This document shows positions 25,372 to 34,371 of a stretch of 58,885 nucleotides of DNA, in pieces (within the stretch, counting starts at the first letter, position 1; each line of letters begins with the position of its first letter). Origin of the DNA: Paenibacillus radicis (ex Gao et al. 2016). Its GTDB lineage: Bacteria; Bacillota; Bacilli; Paenibacillales; Paenibacillaceae. Location of the stretch: contig NZ_BMHY01000002.1 in the NCBI RefSeq assembly GCF_014641555.1, forward strand, positions 655,079 through 713,963. Reading direction: 5' to 3'. The notes below the pieces were generated by a model. It worked only from the letters and a program-made list of their open reading frames with translations, was not told the origin of the DNA and made no database searches. The position numbers and the translations under genes are program-made.

Positions 25372-25385
25372 ATCAAGCGCTTTCA
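25372..25385 (+). promoter_or_regulatory. CcpA cre site before the dehydrogenase operon
   Basis: ATCAAGCGCTTTCA is, on the other strand, TGAAAGCGCTTGAT, a close match to the cre consensus. It lies just upstream of an extended -10 (TGATACAAT at 25395-25403), a position that suits carbon catabolite control of the downstream sugar genes. Confidence 0.6.
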
Positions 25386-25452
25386 AAGGCTGCATGATAC
25401 AATAATACATAAGAAAACGGATTAAATTCGAAACAGGAGAGGGTGTTCGAGT

Positions 25453-26616
25453 TTGGCTACATTTAGAATCGGCTTGGTCGGTTTAGGAAATATGGGTACG
25501 GGACATGCGAATTATTTGATTGAGGGCGGCATTAAAGGGGCAGAGTTGACTGCCGTAACCGATGTTCGTCCAGAGCGTTTGGCGGAAATTGCAGAGCAAT
25601 GGGGCGAGCATATCCATCGCTTTGAGTCGCCTGAGGAGATGTTCCGTTCGGGAACGGTCGACGGCGTTATTATCTGTACTCCGCATTATGATCACCCGGC
25701 ACAGGCGATTTCGGCATTTGAGCACGGACTGCATGTACTGATTGAGAAGCCTGCCGGTGTCTATACGCGCCAAGTGCGCGAGATGAATGAGGCTGCTGCT
25801 AAGAGCGGCAAGGTTTTCGGTATTATGTACAATCAGCGGACCAATCCGCTGTATGCGAAGCTGAAGGATCTGATTTCATCAGGCGAGCTGGGCGAGGTAC
25901 GCCGTACAAACTGGATCATTACCGATTGGTACCGGACGCAAAGCTATTACAATTCCGGCGGCTGGCGTGCAACTTGGGCAGGCGAAGGCGGCGGTGTTCT
26001 CATCAATCAAGACCCTCACCAGCTTGATTTGTGGCAATGGACGACTGGCATGATGCCAACCCGTGTACGCGCATTTTGCCAATTCGGCAAGCACCGCGAT
26101 ATTGAGGTGGAGAATGATGTAACCGCCTATGTAGAGTATGAGAATGGAGCAACGGGCGTATTCGTCACGTCTACGTTCGAATCGCCGGGCACTAACCGCT
26201 TTGAAGTATCGGGTGACCGCGGCAAGATCGTGATTGAGAATGGCAAGCTCACCTTCTGGCGTCTGCGGACCCCGGAATCCGAATTCAATGCCAACTTCAA
26301 GAGCGGCTTCGGGCAGCCGGAATGCTGGAAGTTCGACATTCCAATTCAGCATGGCGGCGGGCAGCATAAGGAAATTACGGAGAACTGGGTGAGCGCAATC
26401 GTGAACGGCACACCGCTGCTGGCTCCGGGCGAAGAAGGCATCAAAGGCTTGACGCTGTCAAATGCCATGCTGCTGTCCACTTGGACCGACAGCTGGGTTG
26501 ACCTTCCGATCGATGAGGATTTGTTCTACGAGAAGCTTCAAGAGCAAATCGCCAAATCGGATTCAGCGAAAAAAGCCGATCATTACGAAACGTTAAGCGT
26601 GAAGGGCACGCATTAA
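25453..26616 (+). CDS. Gfo/Idh/MocA-family dehydrogenase
   Basis: 387 residues. N-terminal Rossmann fold (FRIGLVGLGNMGTGHA), the EKPAGVYTRQV motif with the conserved Lys-Pro, and the Gfo/Idh/MocA C-terminal sheet domain (GGGVLINQDPHQLDLWQW with catalytic His). It oxidises or reduces a sugar, inositol or derivative with NAD(P). TTG start with AGGAGAGGG upstream. First gene of a four-gene set controlled near a cre site. Confidence 0.88.
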   Translation: MATFRIGLVGLGNMGTGHANYLIEGGIKGAELTAVTDVRPERLAEIAEQWGEHIHRFESPEEMFRSGTVDGVIICTPHYDHPAQAISAFEHGLHVLIEKPAGVYTRQVREMNEAAAKSGKVFGIMYNQRTNPLYAKLKDLISSGELGEVRRTNWIITDWYRTQSYYNSGGWRATWAGEGGGVLINQDPHQLDLWQWTTGMMPTRVRAFCQFGKHRDIEVENDVTAYVEYENGATGVFVTSTFESPGTNRFEVSGDRGKIVIENGKLTFWRLRTPESEFNANFKSGFGQPECWKFDIPIQHGGGQHKEITENWVSAIVNGTPLLAPGEEGIKGLTLSNAMLLSTWTDSWVDLPIDEDLFYEKLQEQIAKSDSAKKADHYETLSVKGTH

Positions 26617-26700
26617 TAGCTAACATCGAACCCAAGCAAGAAGGCTGTTTCAACACTATGCTGACGGACTCGTGTCGGCACCGGGGAGGAAATTCAAGCA

Positions 26701-27774
26701 ATGTCCACAGCAAACGGAATGAACTATGCACCGCAAGGCAAGCCCCGTCCTGTCGTAAAGGCAGGCGAGTTCCCATTCGCTGCCATGTCGCTTGACCATG
26801 GCCATATTTATGGCATGGTTAACGGTTTGCGGGAAGCGGGGGGCACGTTGAAATGGGTTTACGACCCGGACCCTGCGAAGGTAAAGGCATTTCAGGATGC
26901 CTACCCGGAAGCGCGAGCGGCCGAGTCGCAGCAGCAGATTTTGCAGGATGCTGAGATCCAATTAGTCGCAGCGGCGGCTGTGCCGAATGAAAGAGGTCCG
27001 CTTGGCATTAAAGTGATGGAAAGCGGCAAGCATTATTTTACCGATAAGACGCCGTTTACGACGCTGGAACAGTTGGCTGCAGCCAAGACAGCGGCCAAGG
27101 CGACGGGGAAAAAATATGCGGTTTACTATAGCGAACGGCTTCATGTGGAAAGTGCGGAGTTCGCGGGTCAGCTTGTACATGACGGGGCGATAGGCCGAGT
27201 TATTCATGTCATGGGGCTGGGCCCTCACCGGCTGAATGCAGCGATGCGTCCGGACTGGTTTTTCCAAAAAGAGAAATATGGCGGTATTCTATGCGATATC
27301 GGCAGCCATCAAATCGAACAGTTTCTCTATTATGCGGGCTGCAAGGATGCGGTTGTCCAGCATAGCAAGGTAGCCAACTACAACAATAAAAATTACCCGG
27401 AGCTTGAGGATTACGGCGATGCAACACTGGTTGGCGACAACGGTGCGAACAATTATTTCCGCGTAGACTGGTTCACACCGGACGGGCTGTCGGCTTGGGG
27501 CGACGGGCGTACGATGATTGTCGGCACGAATGGTTATATCGAGCTGCGTAAATATGTGGATATCGCCCGCAGCGCATCGAAGGACAATTTGTATCTCGTC
27601 AACGGGGAAGGCGAATTTAAAATCGATGTGCAGGATAAGGTCGGGTTTCCGTATTTCGGAGCGCTAATTCTGGACTGCTTGAACGGCACGGAGCTGGCGA
27701 TGACGCAAGAGCATACGTTCAAGGCGGCAGAGCTGTGTTTGCAAGCACAGAAGCAAGCGATCCGGGTGGAATAG
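26701..27774 (+). CDS. Gfo/Idh/MocA-family oxidoreductase (divergent)
   Basis: 357 residues, NAD-binding N-terminus without a perfect GxGxxG (AAMSLDHGHIYGMVNGLREA), the DKTPFTTLEQL region in the usual EKP place, and a GGILCDIGSHQIEQFLYYAG loop. The altered nucleotide motif suggests a specialised subgroup. GGGAGG precedes ATG 26701. It lies 84 bases after the first dehydrogenase and probably works on the same substrate. Confidence 0.83.
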   Translation: MSTANGMNYAPQGKPRPVVKAGEFPFAAMSLDHGHIYGMVNGLREAGGTLKWVYDPDPAKVKAFQDAYPEARAAESQQQILQDAEIQLVAAAAVPNERGPLGIKVMESGKHYFTDKTPFTTLEQLAAAKTAAKATGKKYAVYYSERLHVESAEFAGQLVHDGAIGRVIHVMGLGPHRLNAAMRPDWFFQKEKYGGILCDIGSHQIEQFLYYAGCKDAVVQHSKVANYNNKNYPELEDYGDATLVGDNGANNYFRVDWFTPDGLSAWGDGRTMIVGTNGYIELRKYVDIARSASKDNLYLVNGEGEFKIDVQDKVGFPYFGALILDCLNGTELAMTQEHTFKAAELCLQAQKQAIRVE

Positions 27775-27805
27775 CGAAGCGAATACGAGAAGAGGAGAAT
27801 GCCCA

Positions 27806-28666
27806 ATGAAGCTATCCGTATTTACAGTAGCGACCCCGGAATTGACTCCGGAGGAGCTTGCGGCTGCAGCACGTGAAGCCGGTCTGCACGCAATCGAGTG
27901 GCGGTATAAGGATGCGCCGGAGGGCGCGGAAGGGATGCAGCCTTCGTATTGGGGACATAATTTGAGCACGCTGCTGCCATCGGGCGGCGACGCGATGATC
28001 GATCGGCTGCGTCAGGCAGCAGAAGCGAGCGGGCTGAAATCGATCAGCGTCACACCTTATCTGCAAGCGGGCGATTTGGAAGCGACGGAAGAAGTATTGA
28101 AGGCGGCAAACCGGATGGGTGTGCTATATATCCGTCTCGGGGTGCCGGGCTATGACCGGAGCCGGCCGTTTGGCGAGCTGTTTGAGCTGGCCCGCCGCTA
28201 TTTGCTCGAATCCGAGCAGCTGTGCAAGAAATATGGCGTCAAAGGGTTGGTTGAGACGCATCATCAGACGATAGCGGCCAGCGCATCTGCAGCATATCGT
28301 CTAGTTGAAGGACTCGATCCGAATCATATCGGCGTTCTGTATGATCCTGGCAACATGGTTCATGAAGGCTATGAAAACTACCGGATGGGCATGGAGCTGC
28401 TGGGGCCATATTTGGCTCATGTTCATGTGAAAAATGCCAGCTGGAAGGAAGACGGCGTTTCAGAGGACGGCAGCGTTCGCTGGAAGTCGGAGTGGTGCGG
28501 GCTGAAGAATGGTGTTGTGCCGTGGAAACAGGTCATCGATGATTTGAAAGCGGTCGGCTATGAAGGCTATCTTGGCGTCGAGGATTTCAGCGGTCAATTC
28601 CAGCAGTCTCTGGACATGCTGCGGAATTTCACCGAATATGTGAACGGACTGCTTCAGGAGAGCTAG
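27806..28666 (+). CDS. sugar phosphate isomerase/epimerase (TIM barrel)
   Basis: 286 residues of the AP-endonuclease-2-like TIM barrel family: LHAIEWRY, GVKGLVETHHQTIAAS, HIGVLYDPGNMVHEG, YLAHVHVKNASW and YLGVEDFSG give the metal-binding Glu/Asp/His set. Relatives are inosose isomerases, hydroxypyruvate isomerases and sugar epimerases. It is in one operon with two dehydrogenases, a common arrangement for inositol or keto-sugar breakdown. Confidence 0.88.
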   Translation: MKLSVFTVATPELTPEELAAAAREAGLHAIEWRYKDAPEGAEGMQPSYWGHNLSTLLPSGGDAMIDRLRQAAEASGLKSISVTPYLQAGDLEATEEVLKAANRMGVLYIRLGVPGYDRSRPFGELFELARRYLLESEQLCKKYGVKGLVETHHQTIAASASAAYRLVEGLDPNHIGVLYDPGNMVHEGYENYRMGMELLGPYLAHVHVKNASWKEDGVSEDGSVRWKSEWCGLKNGVVPWKQVIDDLKAVGYEGYLGVEDFSGQFQQSLDMLRNFTEYVNGLLQES

Positions 28667-28670
28667 TCGT

Positions 28671-29501
28671 ATGATGGATTATGGATATCGCTCGGAAGGG
28701 CCGATTGAACCGATCTTTCATTCTCATACCAATTACGAGGTATATTACTTTCATGAAGGCCAATGCAACTACTTGATTGGCGACAACATTTTTCATATGG
28801 CTCCAGGCGATTTGATCATAATGTATGGCATGACGCTTCATTGCGCCAAAATCGATCCATCCTATCCCTATGTCAGGTCGATCATTCATTTCGATCCCGG
28901 GATCGTAAGGCCCTATGCGGAATTGCCGCATGGGGTCAATTTGCTGGAACCCTTCGAGCAGTTGAAAAACTACCGCCTTCGCCTTCGCGGTGAAGATAAG
29001 GCGGAGGTAGAACGAATATTGGAGCTGATGCGTGTCTATCAGCTTCGTGAGGATGCGATCGGCGAGAACAGGTTTCGGCTTGCTTTCGTCGATTTGCTCT
29101 ATTTTATTTTCGGATTATGCGCGTTGCCATTAAAGGAACGGCAGGAGTACTCTTCCGACAAGGAGGCGTCGGTCCAACGCATCATTTCACTTCTGGAACA
29201 AAGCTACAAGGACGATCTCCACATGGAGCAGCTTGAGGCGCAGCTTCATATGAGCAAGTCCTATCTCTCGAAGCTGTTCAAGGAAGTGACCGGCGTCACG
29301 ATTTTTCATTATATATACCGGCGGCGTATTAATGAGGCGAAAATCATGTTTCTGATGGAGCCGGAGCTCTCGGTTACAGAAGTGGCATTCCGATTGGGCT
29401 TCAAGCATCTGGCCCATTTCAGCCGCTTGTTCAAACAGTTCGCGGGAATAACACCGGAGCAGTTCAAGCGGGGGAACGGTGAAGTGCGGGCTGTTGAATG
29501 A
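28671..29501 (+). CDS. AraC-family transcriptional regulator
   Basis: 276 residues. N-terminal cupin sensor (HSHTNYEVYYFHEGQCNYLI, MAPGDLIIMYG), C-terminal double helix-turn-helix (MEQLEAQLHMSKSYLSKLFK, SVTEVAFRLGFKHLAHFSRL, TPEQFKRG). It starts four bases after the isomerase stop, so it is co-transcribed and likely a local activator of this catabolic operon, alongside CcpA control. Confidence 0.92.
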   Translation: MMDYGYRSEGPIEPIFHSHTNYEVYYFHEGQCNYLIGDNIFHMAPGDLIIMYGMTLHCAKIDPSYPYVRSIIHFDPGIVRPYAELPHGVNLLEPFEQLKNYRLRLRGEDKAEVERILELMRVYQLREDAIGENRFRLAFVDLLYFIFGLCALPLKERQEYSSDKEASVQRIISLLEQSYKDDLHMEQLEAQLHMSKSYLSKLFKEVTGVTIFHYIYRRRINEAKIMFLMEPELSVTEVAFRLGFKHLAHFSRLFKQFAGITPEQFKRGNGEVRAVE

Positions 29502-29522
29502 GAAAGGCTGCATGGCCAGCCG

Positions 29523-29560
29523 ATAGGACCCTTTTTCCTGTAAAGGAGAAAGGGTCCTAT
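29523..29560 (+). terminator. long hairpin after the araC-type gene
   Basis: A 17-bp stem (ATAGGACCCTTTTTCCT and its near-perfect complement, one G-T pair) with a four-base loop. No clear T-run follows on the plus strand, so termination may be weak or need other factors. Confidence 0.6.
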
Positions 29561-29627
29561 TCATGCTGCCCTTGTCATACAAATGCTTCAGTTTGCAGGA
29601 ATGCAATGAGTAGTCGAACCTGCCCGT

Positions 29628-29774
29628 CTAGCCCGTGGATGGGTTGTTCGGGGTATGGCCCTTTTGGTTCCGGTTAACAGCAGCAGAAGCGGCTACATTG
29701 TTCTCTGCTTCGGCCGAGTTGACCCGGAACGCATGCATCTTGCCTTGGAAAGAACGTTTTTTGTTATGAGACAT
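29628..29774 (-). CDS. 48-residue hydrophilic small protein
   Basis: ATG 29774 is preceded by AAGGAGG at the proper distance. The peptide begins MSHNKKRSFQGKMHAFRVNS, is rich in Asn, Ala, Lys and Gln, has no hydrophobic stretch and ends TPNNPSTG. The composition recalls minor small spore proteins of Bacillota, but no specific family is recognised. It stands alone between two plus-strand genes. Confidence 0.6.
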   Translation of the reverse strand: MSHNKKRSFQGKMHAFRVNSAEAENNVAASAAVNRNQKGHTPNNPSTG

Positions 29775-29906
29775 GGACGTTTCCTCCTTATGAAGCGATT
29801 GCCCAGACGAGCCGGGACAATTATAGAATGGCCTTTATGGACAGTTAATATCGGGGGTAAAATAAGTATGGATCGCCATTTCAACGGAAACGGGAAGTGA
29901 TGTTTA

Positions 29907-30119
29907 ATGAAATATGAACTTGGTCCTTGCTTGCTGGCCTTCCGATTGTCGGAAGCCGGAATAACGGTAGCGCAATTGGCGCAATTGCTGCAGTATAAGC
30001 CGGAGAGGCTTTTTGATTACATAGAAAACAAAAGAGTGATGCCTTTAAAAACGGCGATTGCCGTAGCCGACACCTTAGGCTGCCGTGAACGTGATCTTTA
30101 TGAGCTAAAACCATACTAA
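29907..30119 (+). CDS. small XRE-type helix-turn-helix protein
   Basis: 70 residues, essentially one DNA-binding domain: ITVAQLAQLLQYKPERLFDY, then ENKRVMPLKTAIAVADTLGC. GGAAGTG lies before ATG 29907. It is probably a transcriptional regulator; it could control itself or the MBL-fold gene after it, though the twin TetR-like operators in between suggest a different controller for the latter. Confidence 0.78.
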   Translation: MKYELGPCLLAFRLSEAGITVAQLAQLLQYKPERLFDYIENKRVMPLKTAIAVADTLGCRERDLYELKPY

Positions 30120-30135
30120 AAAAATCTGTTGCAAA

Positions 30136-30176
30136 AACTAATGACATTAGTTAATATAAAACTAACGATATTAGTT
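30136..30176 (+). promoter_or_regulatory. twin 17-bp operators before the MBL-fold gene
   Basis: AACTAATGACATTAGTT (30136-30152) and AACTAACGATATTAGTT (30160-30176) are two palindromes of the same pattern, centres 24 bases apart. They sit immediately before the ribosome binding site of the MBL-fold gene. The TetR-type regulator two genes on is the natural candidate ligand. Confidence 0.7.
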
Positions 30177-30200
30177 TATTAAAGAAGGTGGTTAGCTATT

Positions 30201-30914
30201 GTGCGAATGACAAAGTCCAATCTGGTTTATCAGCTTACCTACTTGCCTAATATATTCCCGGTTAATTGTTACCTTATTGAAGAAGAGGATGGCCTTACAT
30301 TAGTGGATGCTGCCCTCCCCAACAATGCGGAGGCGATTATGAAAGCGGCCGAAACGATCGGCAAGCCGATCGTCCGTATCGTATTGACGCATGCGCACAG
30401 TGATCATATCGGCGCTTTGGATCCGCTCAAGAGCCGCCTTCCCGAAGTGAAGGTTTATATATCCGCAAGAGACGCTCGGCTATTGGCAGGAGATGTCTCG
30501 CTTGACCCGGGTGAATCACAGCTTCCGATCAAAGGCGGAGTGCCTAAGCCGGGAGCGATTAAGACTGTGCCTGACGTACTGCTGCAGGAAGGGGACCGGA
30601 TCGGATCGCTGCTGGCCATCTCGACACCGGGGCACACGCCAGGCTCTATGTCTTTCCTGGATACGCGCAGCCAGACGCTAATAGCGGGAGATGCGCTTCA
30701 ATTGCGGGGAGGCATCGCGGTAAGCGGACAGCTTAAACCGTGGTTTCCGTTCCCGGCTCTAGCTACCTGGAACAAGCAAGCGTCGCTGGAGAGCGTTCGT
30801 AAGCTGCTGACTTATAAGCCTGCTTTATTAGCCGTCGGGCACGGGAATATGCTGCCTGACCCAATCGCGGCTTTAACAAAGGCAATTGCGACAGCCGAGC
30901 GGAAACTCACTTAA
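30201..30914 (+). CDS. MBL-fold metallo-hydrolase
   Basis: 237 residues. Metal site THAHSDHIG (HxHxDH), STPGHTPGSMSF and IAGDAL, with a late conserved GHG. It hydrolyses an unknown ester, thioester or lactone in the cytoplasm with two metal ions. GTG start at 30201 following AGAAGGTGG. The twin operators upstream and TetR-type gene 53 bases downstream suggest an inducible detoxification pair. Confidence 0.88.
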   Translation: MRMTKSNLVYQLTYLPNIFPVNCYLIEEEDGLTLVDAALPNNAEAIMKAAETIGKPIVRIVLTHAHSDHIGALDPLKSRLPEVKVYISARDARLLAGDVSLDPGESQLPIKGGVPKPGAIKTVPDVLLQEGDRIGSLLAISTPGHTPGSMSFLDTRSQTLIAGDALQLRGGIAVSGQLKPWFPFPALATWNKQASLESVRKLLTYKPALLAVGHGNMLPDPIAALTKAIATAERKLT

Positions 30915-30967
30915 ACATTACTGCAGGCAGAGAAGTACATTTCAATGAATAGAGGGGGATCTTATAG

Positions 30968-31540
30968 ATGTCGCCACGACAAGGATTGGATCAGCAAACG
31001 ATATTGCAAGCAGCGGCAGAAATAGCGGATGAGCGGGGGCTGCAGGAAGTAACGATGGCGCTGTTGTCGCAAAAGCTTGGCGTTCGCTCGCCATCGCTGT
31101 ACAACCATGTGGAAAGTTTAAGCGGCTTGCGCTTCAAGCTCACGCTTCACGGGTTGAAATGCTTGAATGAAAAGATGCTTCGGTCGGCATTTGGCCGATC
31201 GGGTGACGATGCGGTATTTGCTTGTGCGAAAGCCTATATCGAATTTGCGAGGGAGCATCCCGGCCTGTATGAAGCTACGCTTGCCTCGCAAATTCATACG
31301 GATGATCCGGAGTGGAAAGCTTTAAGCAATGAACTGGTTCAGCAATTGATTGAGCTTTTGCGGGCTTATGATCTGGAGTATGAGGAAGCGATTCACCTCG
31401 TCCGCGGCTTGCGCAGCATTTTACACGGCTTTGCTTCATTAGAAAGAGCGGGAGGCTTCGGCATGCCGATCCATCTCGACGACAGCATTAACCGGGTGCT
31501 TAGCGTTTATTTGCGCGGCATTCATGTCGACAAGAAATAA
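30968..31540 (+). CDS. TetR/AcrR-family regulator
   Basis: 190 residues. N-terminal helix-turn-helix (ILQAAAEIADERGLQEVTMA, LGVRSPSLYNHVESL), C-terminal helical ligand domain (LVRGLRSILHGFASLERAGG) of the WHG/TetR_C type. Likely represses the MBL-fold gene and itself through the twin operators. Confidence 0.9.
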   Translation: MSPRQGLDQQTILQAAAEIADERGLQEVTMALLSQKLGVRSPSLYNHVESLSGLRFKLTLHGLKCLNEKMLRSAFGRSGDDAVFACAKAYIEFAREHPGLYEATLASQIHTDDPEWKALSNELVQQLIELLRAYDLEYEEAIHLVRGLRSILHGFASLERAGGFGMPIHLDDSINRVLSVYLRGIHVDKK

Positions 31541-31634
31541 ATGCCTCTCTTTTCCGTCATATAACGTCACTCCTCTGCAGTAAGTATAAGAAGCAGAATG
31601 ACTTATATCGATTGGAAAAGGGAGGCGTTTTGCC

Positions 31635-31961
31635 GTGAACAATTTGCCGCGAAATTCATTACTTTCGCTTGGAGGGCTGCTTTTCCCGATTATTGTACAT
31701 GGCATCCATATGCTGCTGCCGCTTCTCGCAACGAGCGGGGCGACGCTTACGAGCAGTATCCATAAACACCAGAACGGCGGACAAAGTTTGCAGGACCCGT
31801 TCATGGACGGCTTAATTCTCGGTATTACGGTTATATCCACGTTATTTACGATCTGGTACCTATATCGGATTTGGACGCGCAAGGACTGCAGCCGCACTGC
31901 GGCATGGAGTTACACGGCTATATCGGTGTTCTGCTTTGGACTTATCCTATTTCTTATGTAA
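31635..31961 (+). CDS. small membrane protein, unknown
   Basis: 108 residues with three hydrophobic segments (about 8-33, 55-75, 90-108) and a polar loop in between. GTG start with GGAGGCG at eight bases. I recognise no family. It stands between the TetR gene and an MFS gene without obvious terminators. Confidence 0.6.
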   Translation: MNNLPRNSLLSLGGLLFPIIVHGIHMLLPLLATSGATLTSSIHKHQNGGQSLQDPFMDGLILGITVISTLFTIWYLYRIWTRKDCSRTAAWSYTAISVFCFGLILFLM

Positions 31962-32072
31962 TAAGTTTTGAAATAGCCAAATCATGTTCGTAAAATTGCT
32001 GTTGCACGTCCTGCCTTTCTCTGTTCTAATGGAGTCAAAACATATCACCTGACGAACGGATGGATTAGTAGG

Positions 32073-33317
32073 ATGGAGACCAAAGGCAGCATTCACAGAT
32101 TCGGCATGAACATGACGCCGCGCGTCTGGCACAACTCCAAAATCGATTTTGGAGCCTCGATTATTTTTAGCCTTTTTAATGTCGTTTTCAATCAATTTTT
32201 CGTCGCTTTCGCCCTTCAACAGGGGGCAAGCTCACTCCAAGTCGGGGTGCTGTCGGCGGCTCCGGCCATCGGGCTGCTATTCTCTCCTCTATGTGCAAGC
32301 TGGATCGAGAAGACCGGCAATCCCAAGCCTTTCGTTATGATACCGAATGCGATCGGCAGGCTGCTGCTTTTGCTGCCGGCCTTTTTCGCTTTTCCTTCCG
32401 TATATGTGGCAACGGCGCTAGCTATCCAATTGCTGATGGGGATACAAGCGCCAGCTTACGCATCGCTCGTATCCAGTATGTACCCTACCGAGGTGAGAGG
32501 GCGGCTGATGGGCTATGTCCGTGTTGCCATGGGCATGCTGATGATTCCGCTGGCTTACCTGGTCGGAAGCTGGGCGGACGCTGCCGGCCCCCGTTTCCCG
32601 TTAATTTGTGCGGCTGTAGCTGGCTTTGCTTCCATACTGCTGTTCAACACGGTGAAAATGCCGAAGAAACCCGCGGTAAAACCTATAGGTCCGCCAAAAC
32701 GATTTTCATTTGCCGAGCAATGGAGGCTTGTAAAAGGCAATCGGCTGCTTGCCGTTATGCTTGGCGCAACGATGCTGGCAGGCTTCGGCAATATGCTCTC
32801 TAATCCGCTTTATCAAATTATTCAGGTCGAGGTGCTGGAACTCAGCAATTCGCAAATCGGCTTTGCCCGCGTCTCGTATTTTACGGCGCTGCTGCTGACG
32901 TATTTAATTGCCGGCTGGGCCATCGACCGTTTCAATATGAAATACGTTCTATTATGCGGTATTGCCGCCTACGCCATCGTCCCGATGCTTTACGGCTTTT
33001 GGGGCACCTATTCAGCCGTCCTGCTGGGCAACGGCATTCAAGGAATCGGCGAGGCGATTTGGGATATCGGCATTCTCTCCTTTATTTTCAGGCTTGCTCC
33101 GGGAAGAGAGGCTGCGGTCTTCGGCATTCATCTGATGCTGTTCGGCATTCGCGGTTCCATCGGCCCGCTGCTCGGCGCGGGCTTGTACGACAGCCTGGAG
33201 CTCCCGCTGCTGCTTGGAACAGCATCCGCCTGCGGATGGATCGGCACGATGATCTTTATTATCGGCAACCGCAATAAGAAAAAGGTCTCTATTCCGGCCA
33301 AGGCACCATCGCTATAG
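32073..33317 (+). CDS. MFS transporter
   Basis: 414 residues, about 12 membrane helices. The loop between helices 2 and 3 has SPLCASWIEKTGNPKP. Other features are YPTEVRGRLMGYVRVAMGML and FRLAPGREAAVFGIHLMLFG. It exports or imports a small solute; the sequence does not say which. Its ribosome binding site is poor (TAGTAGG). Confidence 0.82.
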   Translation: METKGSIHRFGMNMTPRVWHNSKIDFGASIIFSLFNVVFNQFFVAFALQQGASSLQVGVLSAAPAIGLLFSPLCASWIEKTGNPKPFVMIPNAIGRLLLLLPAFFAFPSVYVATALAIQLLMGIQAPAYASLVSSMYPTEVRGRLMGYVRVAMGMLMIPLAYLVGSWADAAGPRFPLICAAVAGFASILLFNTVKMPKKPAVKPIGPPKRFSFAEQWRLVKGNRLLAVMLGATMLAGFGNMLSNPLYQIIQVEVLELSNSQIGFARVSYFTALLLTYLIAGWAIDRFNMKYVLLCGIAAYAIVPMLYGFWGTYSAVLLGNGIQGIGEAIWDIGILSFIFRLAPGREAAVFGIHLMLFGIRGSIGPLLGAGLYDSLELPLLLGTASACGWIGTMIFIIGNRNKKKVSIPAKAPSL

Positions 33318-33432
33318 CGTTACTCGTTCTCGCGTTCATATGTCATTCATATTGCTTTGGTACAATCACTCCGCGATACCACTCGTTGCGACGATCCCCT
33401 GTCGTTCAACAAAGAGGAAAGGCGGTAGTGAA

Positions 33433-34044
33433 ATGCAAATGAATAAATGGAAGCTGCTGCTTAGTGCAGCGGTTATTACAGCGGCTTTAAGCGGCTGCGG
33501 GGCAAATGCGCAAACGGACGAGCCTGTAACTGCTGCTGTCGGCGAGCTGCCGGACCAACAGCGTCCCGGAGGCATGATGCTGGGCGGGACGTTAGGGAAG
33601 ATTAAATCGATTGATGGACAAAGTATTACGATGTTTGTCTCCTCGTTCCAGCCCGGCAATCGAAACGGCGGCGGTTTAGACGGAAGCGGTACTGGCGGAG
33701 GCAGAGGAGGCCAGCAGGGCGAAAGGCCGCAGCGTCAAGACGGGCAAGCTCCTTCGGAAGGCGGTATGAATTTTGAAGACATGTTCACCGATGAGACGAC
33801 GGTAATTACGGTTACGGATGAGACAAAAATCGTTGCGACAACTTTCGAGAACAATGAGCGGAAGGAAACGGAGCAATCATTGTCGGATCTGAAGGCGGAC
33901 GACGTCATTACGGTCACGCTAAAGGAAGGAACGCAGGAAGCTGAATCGATCCGGCTCGGCGGCTTTGGCGGCGGAGGCATGATGGGTGGCGGCCGCCCGC
34001 AAGGACAGCAAGGTGACGGAACGGCAGAGCAGCCTGCGCAATAG
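33433..34044 (+). CDS. Gly-rich lipoprotein of unknown function
   Basis: 203 residues. A signal peptide with lipobox ALSGCGAN anchors it on the outer face of the membrane. The mature part alternates Gly/Gln/Arg-rich linkers with a beta-type segment (TLGKIKSIDGQSITMFVSSF, ETTVITVTDETKIVATT, LKADDVITVTLKEG) resembling small OB-like metal or polysaccharide-binding domains. I cannot name the family. ATG 33433 follows AAAGGCGG. Confidence 0.65.
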   Translation: MQMNKWKLLLSAAVITAALSGCGANAQTDEPVTAAVGELPDQQRPGGMMLGGTLGKIKSIDGQSITMFVSSFQPGNRNGGGLDGSGTGGGRGGQQGERPQRQDGQAPSEGGMNFEDMFTDETTVITVTDETKIVATTFENNERKETEQSLSDLKADDVITVTLKEGTQEAESIRLGGFGGGGMMGGGRPQGQQGDGTAEQPAQ

Positions 34045-34061
34045 CCCCAGAAAAAACAGAT

Positions 34062-34124
34062 AAGGCCTAGATTTACAAGAACAGCGGTTAGGTTGCCGCT
34101 TCTTGCAAGTCTAGGCCTTTCTCT
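34062..34124. terminator. bidirectional terminator
   Basis: AAGGCCTAGA and TCTAGGCCTT enclose an inner ACAAGAA...TCTTGCA and CAGCGG/GCCGCT hairpin. It sits between convergent genes. Confidence 0.78.
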
Positions 34125-34143
34125 CCTTATAAGGGACCATGGA

Positions 34144-34371
34144 TTAATACAACGAAATCGTCAAAGTATCTTTTTCGTACAAGGAATGAAGCGTAGCTTC
34201 ACTGCCGTTAATCTCGACGCTAATCAGCGAGAGAATACAATTCTTCAGCGCGTTTTTTCCGGTTTGAAGTTTGCGTGTAAGCACGTCCGTTAGCTTGTCT
34301 ATCGCTTTTTTGTTCGTATCGGTCAGGTAGACGGGAATCGTTTTGTTATTGAACATTAGTGTCGTTTTCAT
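34144..34371 (-). CDS. hypothetical protein
   Basis: 75 residues, soluble, mixed alpha/beta (MKTTLMFNNKTIPVYLTDTN, later INGSEATLHSLYEKDTLTIS). GGAGG lies seven bases before ATG 34371; a neighbouring ATG at 34374 is closer than ideal. No recognised domain. Confidence 0.6.
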   Translation of the reverse strand: MKTTLMFNNKTIPVYLTDTNKKAIDKLTDVLTRKLQTGKNALKNCILSLISVEINGSEATLHSLYEKDTLTISLY

